A stretch of DNA of 37,019 nucleotides, from NCBI GenBank assembly GCA_964540135.1, contig CAZILK010000012.1, positions 1 to 37,019 on the forward strand, in the 5' to 3' direction. The stretch is from CAZCAQ01 sp964540135 (GTDB lineage Bacteria; Patescibacteriota; WWE3; UBA101185; UBA10185). Of this stretch, positions 23,198 through 30,919 are shown piece by piece (position 1 is the first letter of the stretch; every line of letters starts with the position of its first letter). A program made the position numbers and the translations under genes. The notes beneath the pieces were generated by a model, which saw only the letters and a program-made list of their open reading frames with translations, was not told the origin of the DNA and did no database searches.

Positions 23198-23467
23198 ATG
23201 TCATTAAACAAAACAAATAAGGCAAAAATCATAGACACTAACAGGCTTCACGAAGCAGATACAGGATCTCCGGAAGTTCAGATTGCCCTTCTTACTGCAA
23301 AGATTGTAAAGCTTACTGATCATTTAAAATCCCACAAAAAAGATAATCACTCAAGAAGAGGGCTTTTGCAGATGGTTGGTAAAAGACGAAGACTTTTAAT
23401 GTACCTTAAGAAAAAAAGCGAAGACAGGTATGCTTTGCTTCTTGAGAAGTTAGAAATAAGTAAATAA
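23198..23467 (+). CDS. rpsO: Ribosomal protein S15
   Basis: Binds helices 20-22 of 16S rRNA early in 30S assembly. 89 residues, full family length, with the signature DTGSPEVQIALLTAKIVKLTDHL and HKKDNHSRRGLLQMVGKRRRLL. ATG 23198 is chosen over the in-frame upstream 23177 because MSLNKTNKAKII matches the family N-terminus and the promoter lies across the earlier site. It stands just upstream of pnp, the classical pairing. Confidence 0.97.
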   Translation: MSLNKTNKAKIIDTNRLHEADTGSPEVQIALLTAKIVKLTDHLKSHKKDNHSRRGLLQMVGKRRRLLMYLKKKSEDRYALLLEKLEISK

Positions 23468-23481
23468 TTTTTTGGCTGGTA

Positions 23482-23577
23482 GAAGAATTAAGGAGCGAAA
23501 TTTTGCGCATAAGTTCTGTGGGCAGGATTGCATTTCTTAATCTTCTTTCAGTCTTTTACAGGAATACCTGTTAAAAT
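23482..23577 (+). promoter_or_regulatory. rpsO-pnp intergenic stem and pnp promoter
   Basis: In the 123 bases between rpsO and pnp, GAAGAATTAAG (23482-23492) can pair with CTTAATCTTC (23536-23545) with one bulged A, making a stem with a loop of about 43 nt and a T-rich 3' side. It could be an RNase processing or stabilising stem like the one in the E. coli rpsO-pnp mRNA, or a weak terminator. An extended -10 TGTTAAAAT (23569-23577) lies 13 nt before the pnp ATG, predicting a leader of about 6 nt. Confidence 0.4.
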
Positions 23578-23590
23578 CCAGAATCTATAA

Positions 23591-25837
23591 ATGAATAGAA
23601 AAATAATAAGAAAAGAACTCGATTTCAATGGTAAAAAATTTGTACTCGAAACAGGCAAGTTTGCTTTTCAAGCAAATATGAATGTAATGGCGTCCTATGG
23701 AGATACTGTAGTTTTAGTATCTGCAACTATGGGAGGCTTAAATCCTGATATAGATTTTTTTCCACTAACAGTTAATTATCAAGAAAAACTATATGCAAGC
23801 GGAAGTATTAAGTCTTCCAGATTTGTTAAGCGTGAAAATTACTCATCTGATATGTCTATAATCACTCAAAGACTTGCTGATCATGCTATAAGACCTTTAT
23901 TTCCTAAAGACTTTAGAAATGAGGTTCAGATTGCAGCTTTGGTACTGTCTCTAGATGATGAAGTATCGCCGGAATTTGTATTTATGAATGCTGTTGCTGC
24001 ATGTCTTCATGCATCAGACATACCTTGGAATGGTCCAATGGTAACAATGCGAATAGGTTATGACAAAGGTGAGTATCTATTAGAACCTTCAACAGAAGTT
24101 CTCAAAGAGCACTCTGATTTAGATCTTGCTGTTTCTTTTGCCGGATTTGATAAGAAATTCTTATCTATCGAAGCTGAAGCAAACAATCTTCCTGAAGAAA
24201 AAGTTCTTGGGGCAATTGATTTTGCAAGAGATAACAGCGATCAACTTTTAAAGTTTATTGATGATTTTGCAAAAGAGATTAACCCAGAGAATAGCAAAGC
24301 CATGTATATTTCTCAAAAACTCTCAGAAGATCTATTAAAAGATGTTTCCGCTGTTTTAAAAGGTCGTTTAGATGAGCTCATGAGAAAAGAGCTTGATAAA
24401 ACCGCGATGAAAGATCACTTAGGTCTTTTGTTTGAAGAGATAGTGGTTGCTCTTGAAGGTAAATACAAGAAGCTTGATATGCAAAAAGCTTTTGACTATT
24501 ACGAAAAGCTTGCACTTCAAAATCTAATTCTTGATGAGCACAAACGTCCTGATGGTCGTGCAATTGATGAGATTAGAGAACTTAATGCTGAAGTAGGTCT
24601 TTTACCAAGGACTCACGGTAGCGGTATGTTTACACGTGGAATTACTCAAGCATTAACAATTGCAACTCTTGGTGCTCCATCGCAAGAACTTATTGTTCAA
24701 GATATGTACGGTGAAGAAACTAAGCGTTATATGCATTTTTATAACATGCCTCCTTATGCTTCAGGTGAAACTGGAAGAATTGGTGGGGCGCCAAAGAATC
24801 GTGAAATTGGACATGGAATACTTGCTGAGAAAGCTTTAAGACCAGTACTTCCATCAAGAGAAGATTTCCCATACACAATGGTTGTTGTTACAGAAATCCT
24901 GTCTTCAAGTGGTTCAACCTCAATGGCCGCCACCTGCGCTTCAACACTTGCATTAATGGATGCAGGGGTACCGATAAAGGAAATGGTAGCTGGAGTTGGA
25001 GTAGGACTTATTGTTAACGAAGATATGTCAAAGCATTTAGTCATGACAGACCTTGCATATCTTGAAGATGCATATGGTTTTATGGATTTTAAAATGACTG
25101 GAACAAAAACAGGTGTTACTGCAATTCAATGTGATATTAAAGCAAATGGTATACCAATTGATATTATTCCAAAAGTTTTTGAGCAGTCAAAAAAAGGAAG
25201 ACTTCAAGTTCTTGAAGCAATGGAAAAGGCAATCACAGCTCCAAGAGCTGATGTTAGCGAGTATGCTCCAAAGATGGAATCAACAAAGATAAAACCTGAA
25301 GAAATCGGTCTTGTTATCGGTTCTGGTGGTAAAAACATCAAACAAATACAAGAAAGAACAGGCGCACAAATCTCAATTGAGGAAGATGGCACTGTCGTCG
25401 CATCATCGATTAAACGCGAAGAAGCAGTTGCTGCAATCGACTACATTAAAAATATGTTTCGTGAGGTTATGCCTGGTGAAATCCTCGAAGGTGTTGTTGA
25501 AGATATAGTAGACTTTGGAGCTTTCGTTGAAATATTCCCTGGAAAAACCGGCCTTCTTCACATTAGTGAAGTTGCAGAAGGTTACGTTCAAGATGTATCA
25601 CAGCACCTAGAAATAGGTCAAAAAGTAAAAGTCAAAGTTCTTAGTGTCGATAGAATGAGCGGTAAGATTAGCTTATCCATTAAAGCATTAACCGTACCTC
25701 AAGGTACCGGTGAGGATAATGGTGATAGGCAACAACATGACCGAGGTGGTTACCGTAATGATCGCGGTGGTGACCGAGGAGGTCGTGGCGGAGATAGAGG
25801 CGGTAGGGGCGGCTTTGATAGGGGCGGTAGAAGATAG
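23591..25837 (+). CDS. pnp: Polynucleotide phosphorylase with RGG-like tail
   Basis: Phosphorolytic 3'-5' exoribonuclease. Two RNase PH domains (about 10-220 and 310-540; FTRGITQALTIATLG, SSGSTSMAATCAST, DAYGFMDFKMTGT), a KH domain (about 560-615, IGLVIGSGGKNIKQIQERTGA) and an S1 domain (about 630-700, GEILEGVVEDIVDFGAFVEIF). 748 residues, about 40 more than the usual 710. The last 35 or so are an Arg/Gly/Asp repeat tail (GGDRGGRGGDRGGRGG and flanks), an RNA-binding style low-complexity end. Probably transcribed from its own extended -10 promoter after rpsO. Confidence 0.98.
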   Translation: MNRKIIRKELDFNGKKFVLETGKFAFQANMNVMASYGDTVVLVSATMGGLNPDIDFFPLTVNYQEKLYASGSIKSSRFVKRENYSSDMSIITQRLADHAIRPLFPKDFRNEVQIAALVLSLDDEVSPEFVFMNAVAACLHASDIPWNGPMVTMRIGYDKGEYLLEPSTEVLKEHSDLDLAVSFAGFDKKFLSIEAEANNLPEEKVLGAIDFARDNSDQLLKFIDDFAKEINPENSKAMYISQKLSEDLLKDVSAVLKGRLDELMRKELDKTAMKDHLGLLFEEIVVALEGKYKKLDMQKAFDYYEKLALQNLILDEHKRPDGRAIDEIRELNAEVGLLPRTHGSGMFTRGITQALTIATLGAPSQELIVQDMYGEETKRYMHFYNMPPYASGETGRIGGAPKNREIGHGILAEKALRPVLPSREDFPYTMVVVTEILSSSGSTSMAATCASTLALMDAGVPIKEMVAGVGVGLIVNEDMSKHLVMTDLAYLEDAYGFMDFKMTGTKTGVTAIQCDIKANGIPIDIIPKVFEQSKKGRLQVLEAMEKAITAPRADVSEYAPKMESTKIKPEEIGLVIGSGGKNIKQIQERTGAQISIEEDGTVVASSIKREEAVAAIDYIKNMFREVMPGEILEGVVEDIVDFGAFVEIFPGKTGLLHISEVAEGYVQDVSQHLEIGQKVKVKVLSVDRMSGKISLSIKALTVPQGTGEDNGDRQQHDRGGYRNDRGGDRGGRGGDRGGRGGFDRGGRR

Positions 25838-25841
25838 GCCT

Positions 25842-25871
25842 TTGTTATAGCGCAAACCTTGTAAATAAAAT
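25842..25871 (+). promoter_or_regulatory. Promoter of the zinc-ribbon gene cluster
   Basis: -35 TTGTTA (25842-25847), 18-bp spacer, -10 TAAAAT (25866-25871), 12 nt before ATG 25884, giving a predicted leader of about 5 nt. There is no terminator between pnp and this gene, so read-through from pnp is also possible. Confidence 0.45.
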
Positions 25872-25883
25872 AGAATAGTATCA

Positions 25884-26876
25884 ATGCCAATATCAAGGAT
25901 CTGTCCTAATTGCAATTCATATCTGGGTGATTTTGATAACTATTTCTGTTCTGTTTGCGGAAATGAACTACCGGCCAATCTCACTAAACTTTCTGTTAGC
26001 TTAAAAATTAGAGAATTCACAGCATTAAAACCACTTCTAGCTGCAACTAAAAAAGAAGCTCAAGCTAAAAAGAAACCGATGACTATTCTTGAGGAAGATG
26101 GTCCTAAAAAAAGACGATCTTTTAATGAGAATATGACCATTCTCCTCTCGGTCGTAGTCATAATTTTATCAGTATTATTTTTTGTTCTATATATTCATAT
26201 AAACTTTTTTAAAAGACCAAGTACGGTAGTTGTAGAAACTCCGGTAAAAGTTTCATCTCAAAAAGTTGTTGATCTTGAGCTTGCCTTTAAAGAAACTGAT
26301 TTTGGTAAAACACCTTTGCTTAACTTTGTACCATCCCAGGCAGTTCTTTATATGGAGGTAGCTGATGTTACAGCCGTTAGTAAAGAATTTGTTACCTCAG
26401 AACTTGTGGGTTTGTCAGAAGAAGATTTTTCAAATCTCACTAGTCTTGTTCAAAACGAATTCATTTTATTTTCATACAAGGTGGATAATAAATACTACTG
26501 GGTTGGTGCTTTTAATTTAGTTGATGCCAAGAAGACTGAGTTTTTATTAAAGTCATTCGAATATGATAATTTCAAATTTCTAATTGAAGACGGCTACCTA
26601 CTCGTATTTCAAGGGGACGCTTCACAAAAATCAATCGATACGGTACTTGCGGTAAAGAGAGGTAAGGCACTTAAATTAACTTTGAACCCGCAGTACATAA
26701 AAGATATTGGTAATCTTGAACTCTCAGGTCAAGCAAGAATATTATTTTTAGATAAAACGGCAGGACAAGATATCTTTAAAAACTTAGGTTTAAATTATTT
26801 AGAAACTAAAATCCAAAGTTTTGATAAAATTTTAGAGACTGGTTTTAACGCACTAGTTGTTAAGAAAATAAAATGA
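25884..26876 (+). CDS. Zinc-ribbon membrane protein of unknown function
   Basis: A 330-residue protein with an N-terminal zinc ribbon (CPNC at 7-10 and CSVC at 22-25, facing the cytoplasm), a basic linker, one membrane helix (about 84-106) and an extracellular domain of about 220 residues. The outer domain (NFVPSQAVLYMEVADV near its start, then ILFSYKVDNKYYWVGAF and LEDGYLLVF-like strands) resembles the DUF3352-type beta-rich repeats of other bacterial surface proteins, but I do not recognise a specific family. Its stop overlaps the Lon-like gene by 4 nt (ATGA), suggesting joint translation. Confidence 0.7.
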   Translation: MPISRICPNCNSYLGDFDNYFCSVCGNELPANLTKLSVSLKIREFTALKPLLAATKKEAQAKKKPMTILEEDGPKKRRSFNENMTILLSVVVIILSVLFFVLYIHINFFKRPSTVVVETPVKVSSQKVVDLELAFKETDFGKTPLLNFVPSQAVLYMEVADVTAVSKEFVTSELVGLSEEDFSNLTSLVQNEFILFSYKVDNKYYWVGAFNLVDAKKTEFLLKSFEYDNFKFLIEDGYLLVFQGDASQKSIDTVLAVKRGKALKLTLNPQYIKDIGNLELSGQARILFLDKTAGQDIFKNLGLNYLETKIQSFDKILETGFNALVVKKIK

Positions 26877-27943
26877 CAGAAAACACTACAGAAGAATTTT
26901 TATTTGAGGAGTTAAATCTTCTCTCACAAAAACTTGATAAAGCTCTTGGACTTCCGGGAGAACTTAGAGATAGATCACAAAACATGCTTAAAAGGCTGAA
27001 TAGAATGGCAAAAACCGGTGGATACGCATCTGAGTTTGATACGCTTTCTCGTTATATAGATACTGTTGTTAGTATTCCGTGGGATGTCAAAACCGCTGAT
27101 CGGTTAGATTTAGCACTTGCAAAAGAGGTTTTGGATAAAAACCACTACGGTATGGACGGTATTAAAGAGATTATGCTTGAGTTTCTGGCATCCATGGTTT
27201 TAATGGAAAAAAGAGGTCAGAACGCAATCGCAAAAGCACCAATTCTACTTCTTGTTGGACTCCAGGGTGTTGGTAAAACAACTTTAGCGTACTCAGTTGC
27301 TGAGGCGTTAAACCGCAAGTTTATGCGTATCGCTATGGGTGCTATTGGATCGGTTCTTGAAATAAGAGGTAAAAGCAAAGCTTTTCCTGAGGCAGAGCCA
27401 GGGCAGATTATAAAGTCTTTAATTCGAACTGGGGTTTCAAATCCGGTAATTCTCCTTGATGAAATAGATAAAGCCAGTGGACAAGAAGGACTTCGTAACG
27501 ATATTATGGCAGTTCTTCTTGAAATACTTGATCCTAAACAAAACACAGATTTTAGAGATCACTATATAGATTATCCAATAGATTTATCTCAAGTGCTTTT
27601 TATTTGCAGTGCAAATAACCTAGGTACAATCTCAGCTGCTCTCCTTGACCGTATGGAAGTGATAAAAATGCCTTCTTATACTGACCTTGAAAAAACAGTT
27701 ATTGCGAGAGATTACCTGTTACCAAAGGTTCTTGAGAGATCTGGGCTTGAGCCGGGTGAGTTTGCAGTTGATCCAGGTCTATGGCCTGCAGTTGTTAGAC
27801 CGTTTGGTTTTGACACTGGAATTAGAAGCCTTGAGCGAACTCTTCAGGCAATGTGCCGTAAGGTGGCAAAAGAAATTGTGGAAGGAAAGGTAACTTCAGT
27901 TACAATTACAGCAGATAATTTAAAAGCTTACCTACCAAAGTAA
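26873..27943 (+). CDS. Lon-type AAA+ ATPase lacking the protease domain
   Basis: A 356-residue stand-alone Lon ATPase module. Typical Lon blocks: YIDTVVSIPWD just before the AAA+ core, HYGMDGIKEIMLEFLA, Walker A GLQGVGKTT (129-137, Lys135), Walker B ILLDEIDK (Asp196, Glu197), DPKQNTDFRDHYIDYPIDLSQ, sensor-1 ICSANNL, LLDRMEVIKMPSYT, and sensor-2 region GIRSLERTLQAMCRK. The protein ends there: the C-terminal Ser-Lys protease domain and the N-terminal LON substrate domain are absent. The ATPase motifs are intact, so it may act as an unfoldase. Overlaps the zinc-ribbon gene by 4 nt and is followed 3 nt later by the Nudix gene. Confidence 0.88.
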   Translation: MTENTTEEFLFEELNLLSQKLDKALGLPGELRDRSQNMLKRLNRMAKTGGYASEFDTLSRYIDTVVSIPWDVKTADRLDLALAKEVLDKNHYGMDGIKEIMLEFLASMVLMEKRGQNAIAKAPILLLVGLQGVGKTTLAYSVAEALNRKFMRIAMGAIGSVLEIRGKSKAFPEAEPGQIIKSLIRTGVSNPVILLDEIDKASGQEGLRNDIMAVLLEILDPKQNTDFRDHYIDYPIDLSQVLFICSANNLGTISAALLDRMEVIKMPSYTDLEKTVIARDYLLPKVLERSGLEPGEFAVDPGLWPAVVRPFGFDTGIRSLERTLQAMCRKVAKEIVEGKVTSVTITADNLKAYLPK

Positions 27944-27946
27944 TTA

Positions 27947-28474
27947 ATGGAAACAACAGATATTTTAAAACAACTTGATCAGGATAGAAAAGACGGCTTT
28001 AGACCGTCAATCATGCTGATCTTTACTCATGAAAAGAAGCTATTAGTATTTTTTGCTAAAGAATACCAGCAATGGGTTTTCCCTCAAGCCGGAGTTGAGA
28101 ATAGTGAAAACTTTGAAAATGCTCTTATAAGGCTAATTAATGATGAAGTTGGATCATATGTTATTGAGAAGTTAGGAGACCCTCTTGTTCTTGTAGGTGA
28201 AAAGAAAAGTACTTTTCCAAACAGAATACAAGGTTCAAAAGATCTCCGAACTGATGACGGTACTGAAGTTATGATGGTTGGGAAGAAATACTACATTTTT
28301 ACAGCAAGTCTTACTGATCAAAGAATAGATATTTCGAAATCTGTTTTTGGTGATTTCTTTTGGCTAAATGAAAAAGAAGCAAGATTCATTTTCACAAATA
28401 TGCTTTATGTGAATAAAAAAGAGGTATTTTTGTTTGCTCTTGATTCTCTTAAGCAAAAAGGCATTATTGCATGA
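27947..28474 (+). CDS. Nudix hydrolase-like protein, RppH-type
   Basis: A 175-residue Nudix fold. The strand before the Nudix box, QQWVFPQAGVENSENFEN, resembles RppH/Ap4A hydrolases (WxFPQGG). The box itself is altered: where the family has REUxEE, this protein has RLINDE, so the first Glu is Leu and the second is Asp, while the last Glu stays. Metal binding and hydrolysis may be weakened or changed. If active, substrates could be 5'-triphosphorylated RNA or dinucleoside polyphosphates; its place before RNase J would suit RNA decay, but this is inference. Its TGA overlaps the next ATG (ATGA). Confidence 0.75.
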   Translation: METTDILKQLDQDRKDGFRPSIMLIFTHEKKLLVFFAKEYQQWVFPQAGVENSENFENALIRLINDEVGSYVIEKLGDPLVLVGEKKSTFPNRIQGSKDLRTDDGTEVMMVGKKYYIFTASLTDQRIDISKSVFGDFFWLNEKEARFIFTNMLYVNKKEVFLFALDSLKQKGIIA

Positions 28475-29112
28475 CAGATTCAAAAAGTGTTCTGCTCGAT
28501 CAGATAGCTGTTAATGTTAAAAATTGCTCCAAATGTGGTTTATGTAAGACTGCGACTAATGGCGTTCCAGGAGAAGGCAATGTTAACGCGGAAATCATGT
28601 TCATAGGCGAGGCTCCCGGGCAGCAAGAAGATTTATCGGGAAGACCTTTTGTTGGAAGAGCAGGCAAGATGCTAGAAAAGCTACTTGAAGCAATCCACAG
28701 CAGCCGTGAAGAGGTTTTTATTGGTAATATAATAAAACATAGACCTCCTCAAAATAGAGACCCGTTGCCTGAAGAAATTACCGCATGTACCCCGTATCTT
28801 GATCTGCAGTTAAAGATAATAAACCCGGTGCTAATTGTTACTCTTGGAAGATTTGCTATGAATTTTTTTTATCCGGATGGGAAAATAACGCGTGATCACG
28901 GCTCTTTAATTAAGCTTGATAGATTCTTTATCTATCCTGTTTATCATCCTGCAGCAGCTTTACGAAATACCAATTTTGCAAAAGCCTTGGCACTAGACTT
29001 TGTTAAAATACCTTCGATTCTTGAAGAAGTAAAAAATTTAAAAACTGCAGCTCAAAAAGAGGAAAGCTCTCTGCCAGCTCAAAACGAAAACCAACTTGGT
29101 CTCGGGCTTTGA
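28471..29112 (+). CDS. Fe-S uracil-DNA glycosylase, family 4 type
   Basis: Removes uracil from DNA to start base excision repair. Motif 1 GEAPGQQEDLSGRPFVGRAG (about 48-67) and motif 2 VYHPAAALR (about 155-163) are typical of family 4/5 enzymes; the N-terminal CSKCGLC (Cys19, 22, 25) and the Cys in ITACTPYLD supply the [4Fe-4S] ligands. Glu in GEAPG rather than an Asn/Gly variant favours family 4. 213 residues, with a non-conserved C-terminal 30. Coupled to the Nudix gene by ATGA overlap. Confidence 0.92.
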   Translation: MTDSKSVLLDQIAVNVKNCSKCGLCKTATNGVPGEGNVNAEIMFIGEAPGQQEDLSGRPFVGRAGKMLEKLLEAIHSSREEVFIGNIIKHRPPQNRDPLPEEITACTPYLDLQLKIINPVLIVTLGRFAMNFFYPDGKITRDHGSLIKLDRFFIYPVYHPAAALRNTNFAKALALDFVKIPSILEEVKNLKTAAQKEESSLPAQNENQLGLGL

Positions 29113-29130
29113 AAATGGTACTCTTTTATA

Positions 29131-30876
29131 GTGATAACTGCTCAAATTAATTCTATTTTGGACTCAAAAAACAAAACAAAATCAGATCTAAAACCTCATA
29201 CAACCGGTCTTAGAATAATTAAACTTGGGAGTGAGGTAGGAGCCACTAAGAATATGACGGTTTATGAATACGGCAACGATATCATTGTTGTTGATTGTGG
29301 AATTGGTTACCCTGACAGTGACTTACCTGGGGTGGATATTGTTATTCCAGATACCTCTTATCTTCTTGAACATAAAGATAAAGTTCGCGCAATTTTTGTA
29401 ACTCACGGGCATGAAGATCATTTTGGTGCAATTCCGTTTGTAATTAAAGATTTAAACGTACCGATCTATGCAAACAAGCTTGTTCAAGGACTTATTAGAA
29501 AAAGACTTGAAGATAGGAATCCTGAGGGGGCTAAAAATATATCTTTTAATACAATTTCCGCTGATTCAGCACCTATTAGACTTGGGGCGTTTTCACTTGA
29601 ATTTTTTCGGGTTAACCACTCGGTTCCAGACTCACTTGGGTTTGCGATAAAAACCCCTGAGGGAACAATCTTACACATGGCTGATTTTAAACTTGATTTT
29701 TCGCCAGTAATTGATCAACCAATTGAACTTAACAGGATTGCTGGGTATGGGGATGAAGGTGTTTTGTGTTTGCTATCTGATTGTCTTGGAGTAACTCATC
29801 CAGGCTACACTCAATCAGAGAGAACATTAAGAGCATCTTTTGATGCTATGTTTGAAAAAGCTTATGGTAAGCAGATTTTTGTAACAACAATCTCATCAAA
29901 TATTTCTCGAATGTATCAAGTAATCGAATCCGCAATAAAAAGCGGTAGGAAGGTTGTTTTTGTTGGTAGATCCATTATTCAAACAGCAGAAATTGCAAAA
30001 GGGTTAAAATATTTACCTTTTTCACCAGAAACGTTCGTTGATTTAAAAGAAGTTAATAAATTTGATCCAACAAGTCTTGTGTACATTATTGCAGGCTGTT
30101 TTGGGCAAGAAGGCTCAGCCCTTTACAGACTATCTCAAGGCGAGCACCCTCAATTAACAATTCAAGATGGCGATCTTGTTATTTTTGCAGCTGATCCAGG
30201 CCCCCCAAGTTCACACGAACCTGTTGAGACAATTTTGCATTACCTTACAGTTGCTGGAGCTGATGTTTTATATAGTGAGATTCAAGATAATCTCCATGTT
30301 TCAGGGCATGGTAAAAAAGGTGATCTTGAAACAGTTGCTGCTCTTAGCAAATCAAAATTTTATATTCCAATTGGAGGAACCGCTGCAAGAATGCGAGCTT
30401 ACACTCATATGGTTGAGGAGCTAGGTGTTCCGCGTGACGATGTCTTTGAGCTTTTAGAAGGTGAGTCGGTTATATTTGAAAATGGCTATGCTCATAAAGG
30501 GGAGAAAGTACCAACTCAAAATATCTATATTGACCCAACAGGGCAACCAAGTTCTGGAGATGTTGTTATTAAAGACCGTGAGAAGTTATCAGGAGACGGA
30601 GTGTTTGTTGTCATAGTGCCTATATCAAAAGATAAAACAAAGATACTTGGCGGTACAGAAGTAGTCACAAGAGGCTTTTTTTATGTTAAAGAGAACATGA
30701 GTCTTTTAGGGCGTTCAAAAGACGTTGTTAATAAAGTACTTGATAAAGAAAAAGATAATATCGAAGACTGGAACAAAGTTAAAAATAAAATAGAAAAGAA
30801 TTTAGAAAAGTTCTTTAAAGAAGAGACCGGTAAAAAACCGTTAATTCTCATCTCCCCTATTCAAATTCAAGTTTGA
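29131..30876 (+). CDS. rnj: Ribonuclease J
   Basis: Metallo-beta-lactamase/beta-CASP RNase with 5'-3' exonuclease and endonuclease activity in RNA decay and rRNA maturation. HGHEDHFGAIPF gives the zinc-binding HxHxDH (about 91-96); further ligands are in VNHSVPDS, MADFKLD and the C-terminal HVSGHG. The beta-CASP insert and C-terminal domain are present; 581 residues, typical length. The GTG start at 29131 lies 18 nt after the glycosylase stop and no better start is near. A weak hairpin (AAGGT 30881-30885 with GCCTT 30894-30898) followed by T follows the stop. Confidence 0.96.
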   Translation: MITAQINSILDSKNKTKSDLKPHTTGLRIIKLGSEVGATKNMTVYEYGNDIIVVDCGIGYPDSDLPGVDIVIPDTSYLLEHKDKVRAIFVTHGHEDHFGAIPFVIKDLNVPIYANKLVQGLIRKRLEDRNPEGAKNISFNTISADSAPIRLGAFSLEFFRVNHSVPDSLGFAIKTPEGTILHMADFKLDFSPVIDQPIELNRIAGYGDEGVLCLLSDCLGVTHPGYTQSERTLRASFDAMFEKAYGKQIFVTTISSNISRMYQVIESAIKSGRKVVFVGRSIIQTAEIAKGLKYLPFSPETFVDLKEVNKFDPTSLVYIIAGCFGQEGSALYRLSQGEHPQLTIQDGDLVIFAADPGPPSSHEPVETILHYLTVAGADVLYSEIQDNLHVSGHGKKGDLETVAALSKSKFYIPIGGTAARMRAYTHMVEELGVPRDDVFELLEGESVIFENGYAHKGEKVPTQNIYIDPTGQPSSGDVVIKDREKLSGDGVFVVIVPISKDKTKILGGTEVVTRGFFYVKENMSLLGRSKDVVNKVLDKEKDNIEDWNKVKNKIEKNLEKFFKEETGKKPLILISPIQIQV

Positions 30877-30903
30877 TTTTAAGGTGAATTAATGCCTTTT
30901 TGG

Positions 30904-30912
30904 TGTTAATAT
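30904..30912 (+). promoter_or_regulatory. ftsK extended -10, leaderless geometry
   Basis: TGTTAATAT is an extended -10 (TG-N-TAATAT) that ends 7 nt before the ftsK ATG at 30920; no -35 is evident. Transcription should start at the ATG or one base before it. Confidence 0.5.
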
Positions 30913-30919
30913 GTAACTA

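Noticed and set aside
25726..25834. Short GC-rich repeats that might suggest a CRISPR or tandem repeat array
   Set aside because: They are in frame with pnp and encode its Arg-Gly tail; unit length and spacing are irregular and there are no spacers. No CRISPR array was seen anywhere in the window.
30881..30902. Possible terminator between rnj and ftsK
   Set aside because: The stem has only five pairs including one G-T, and the T run is interrupted; it was mentioned under rnj but not called as a terminator.
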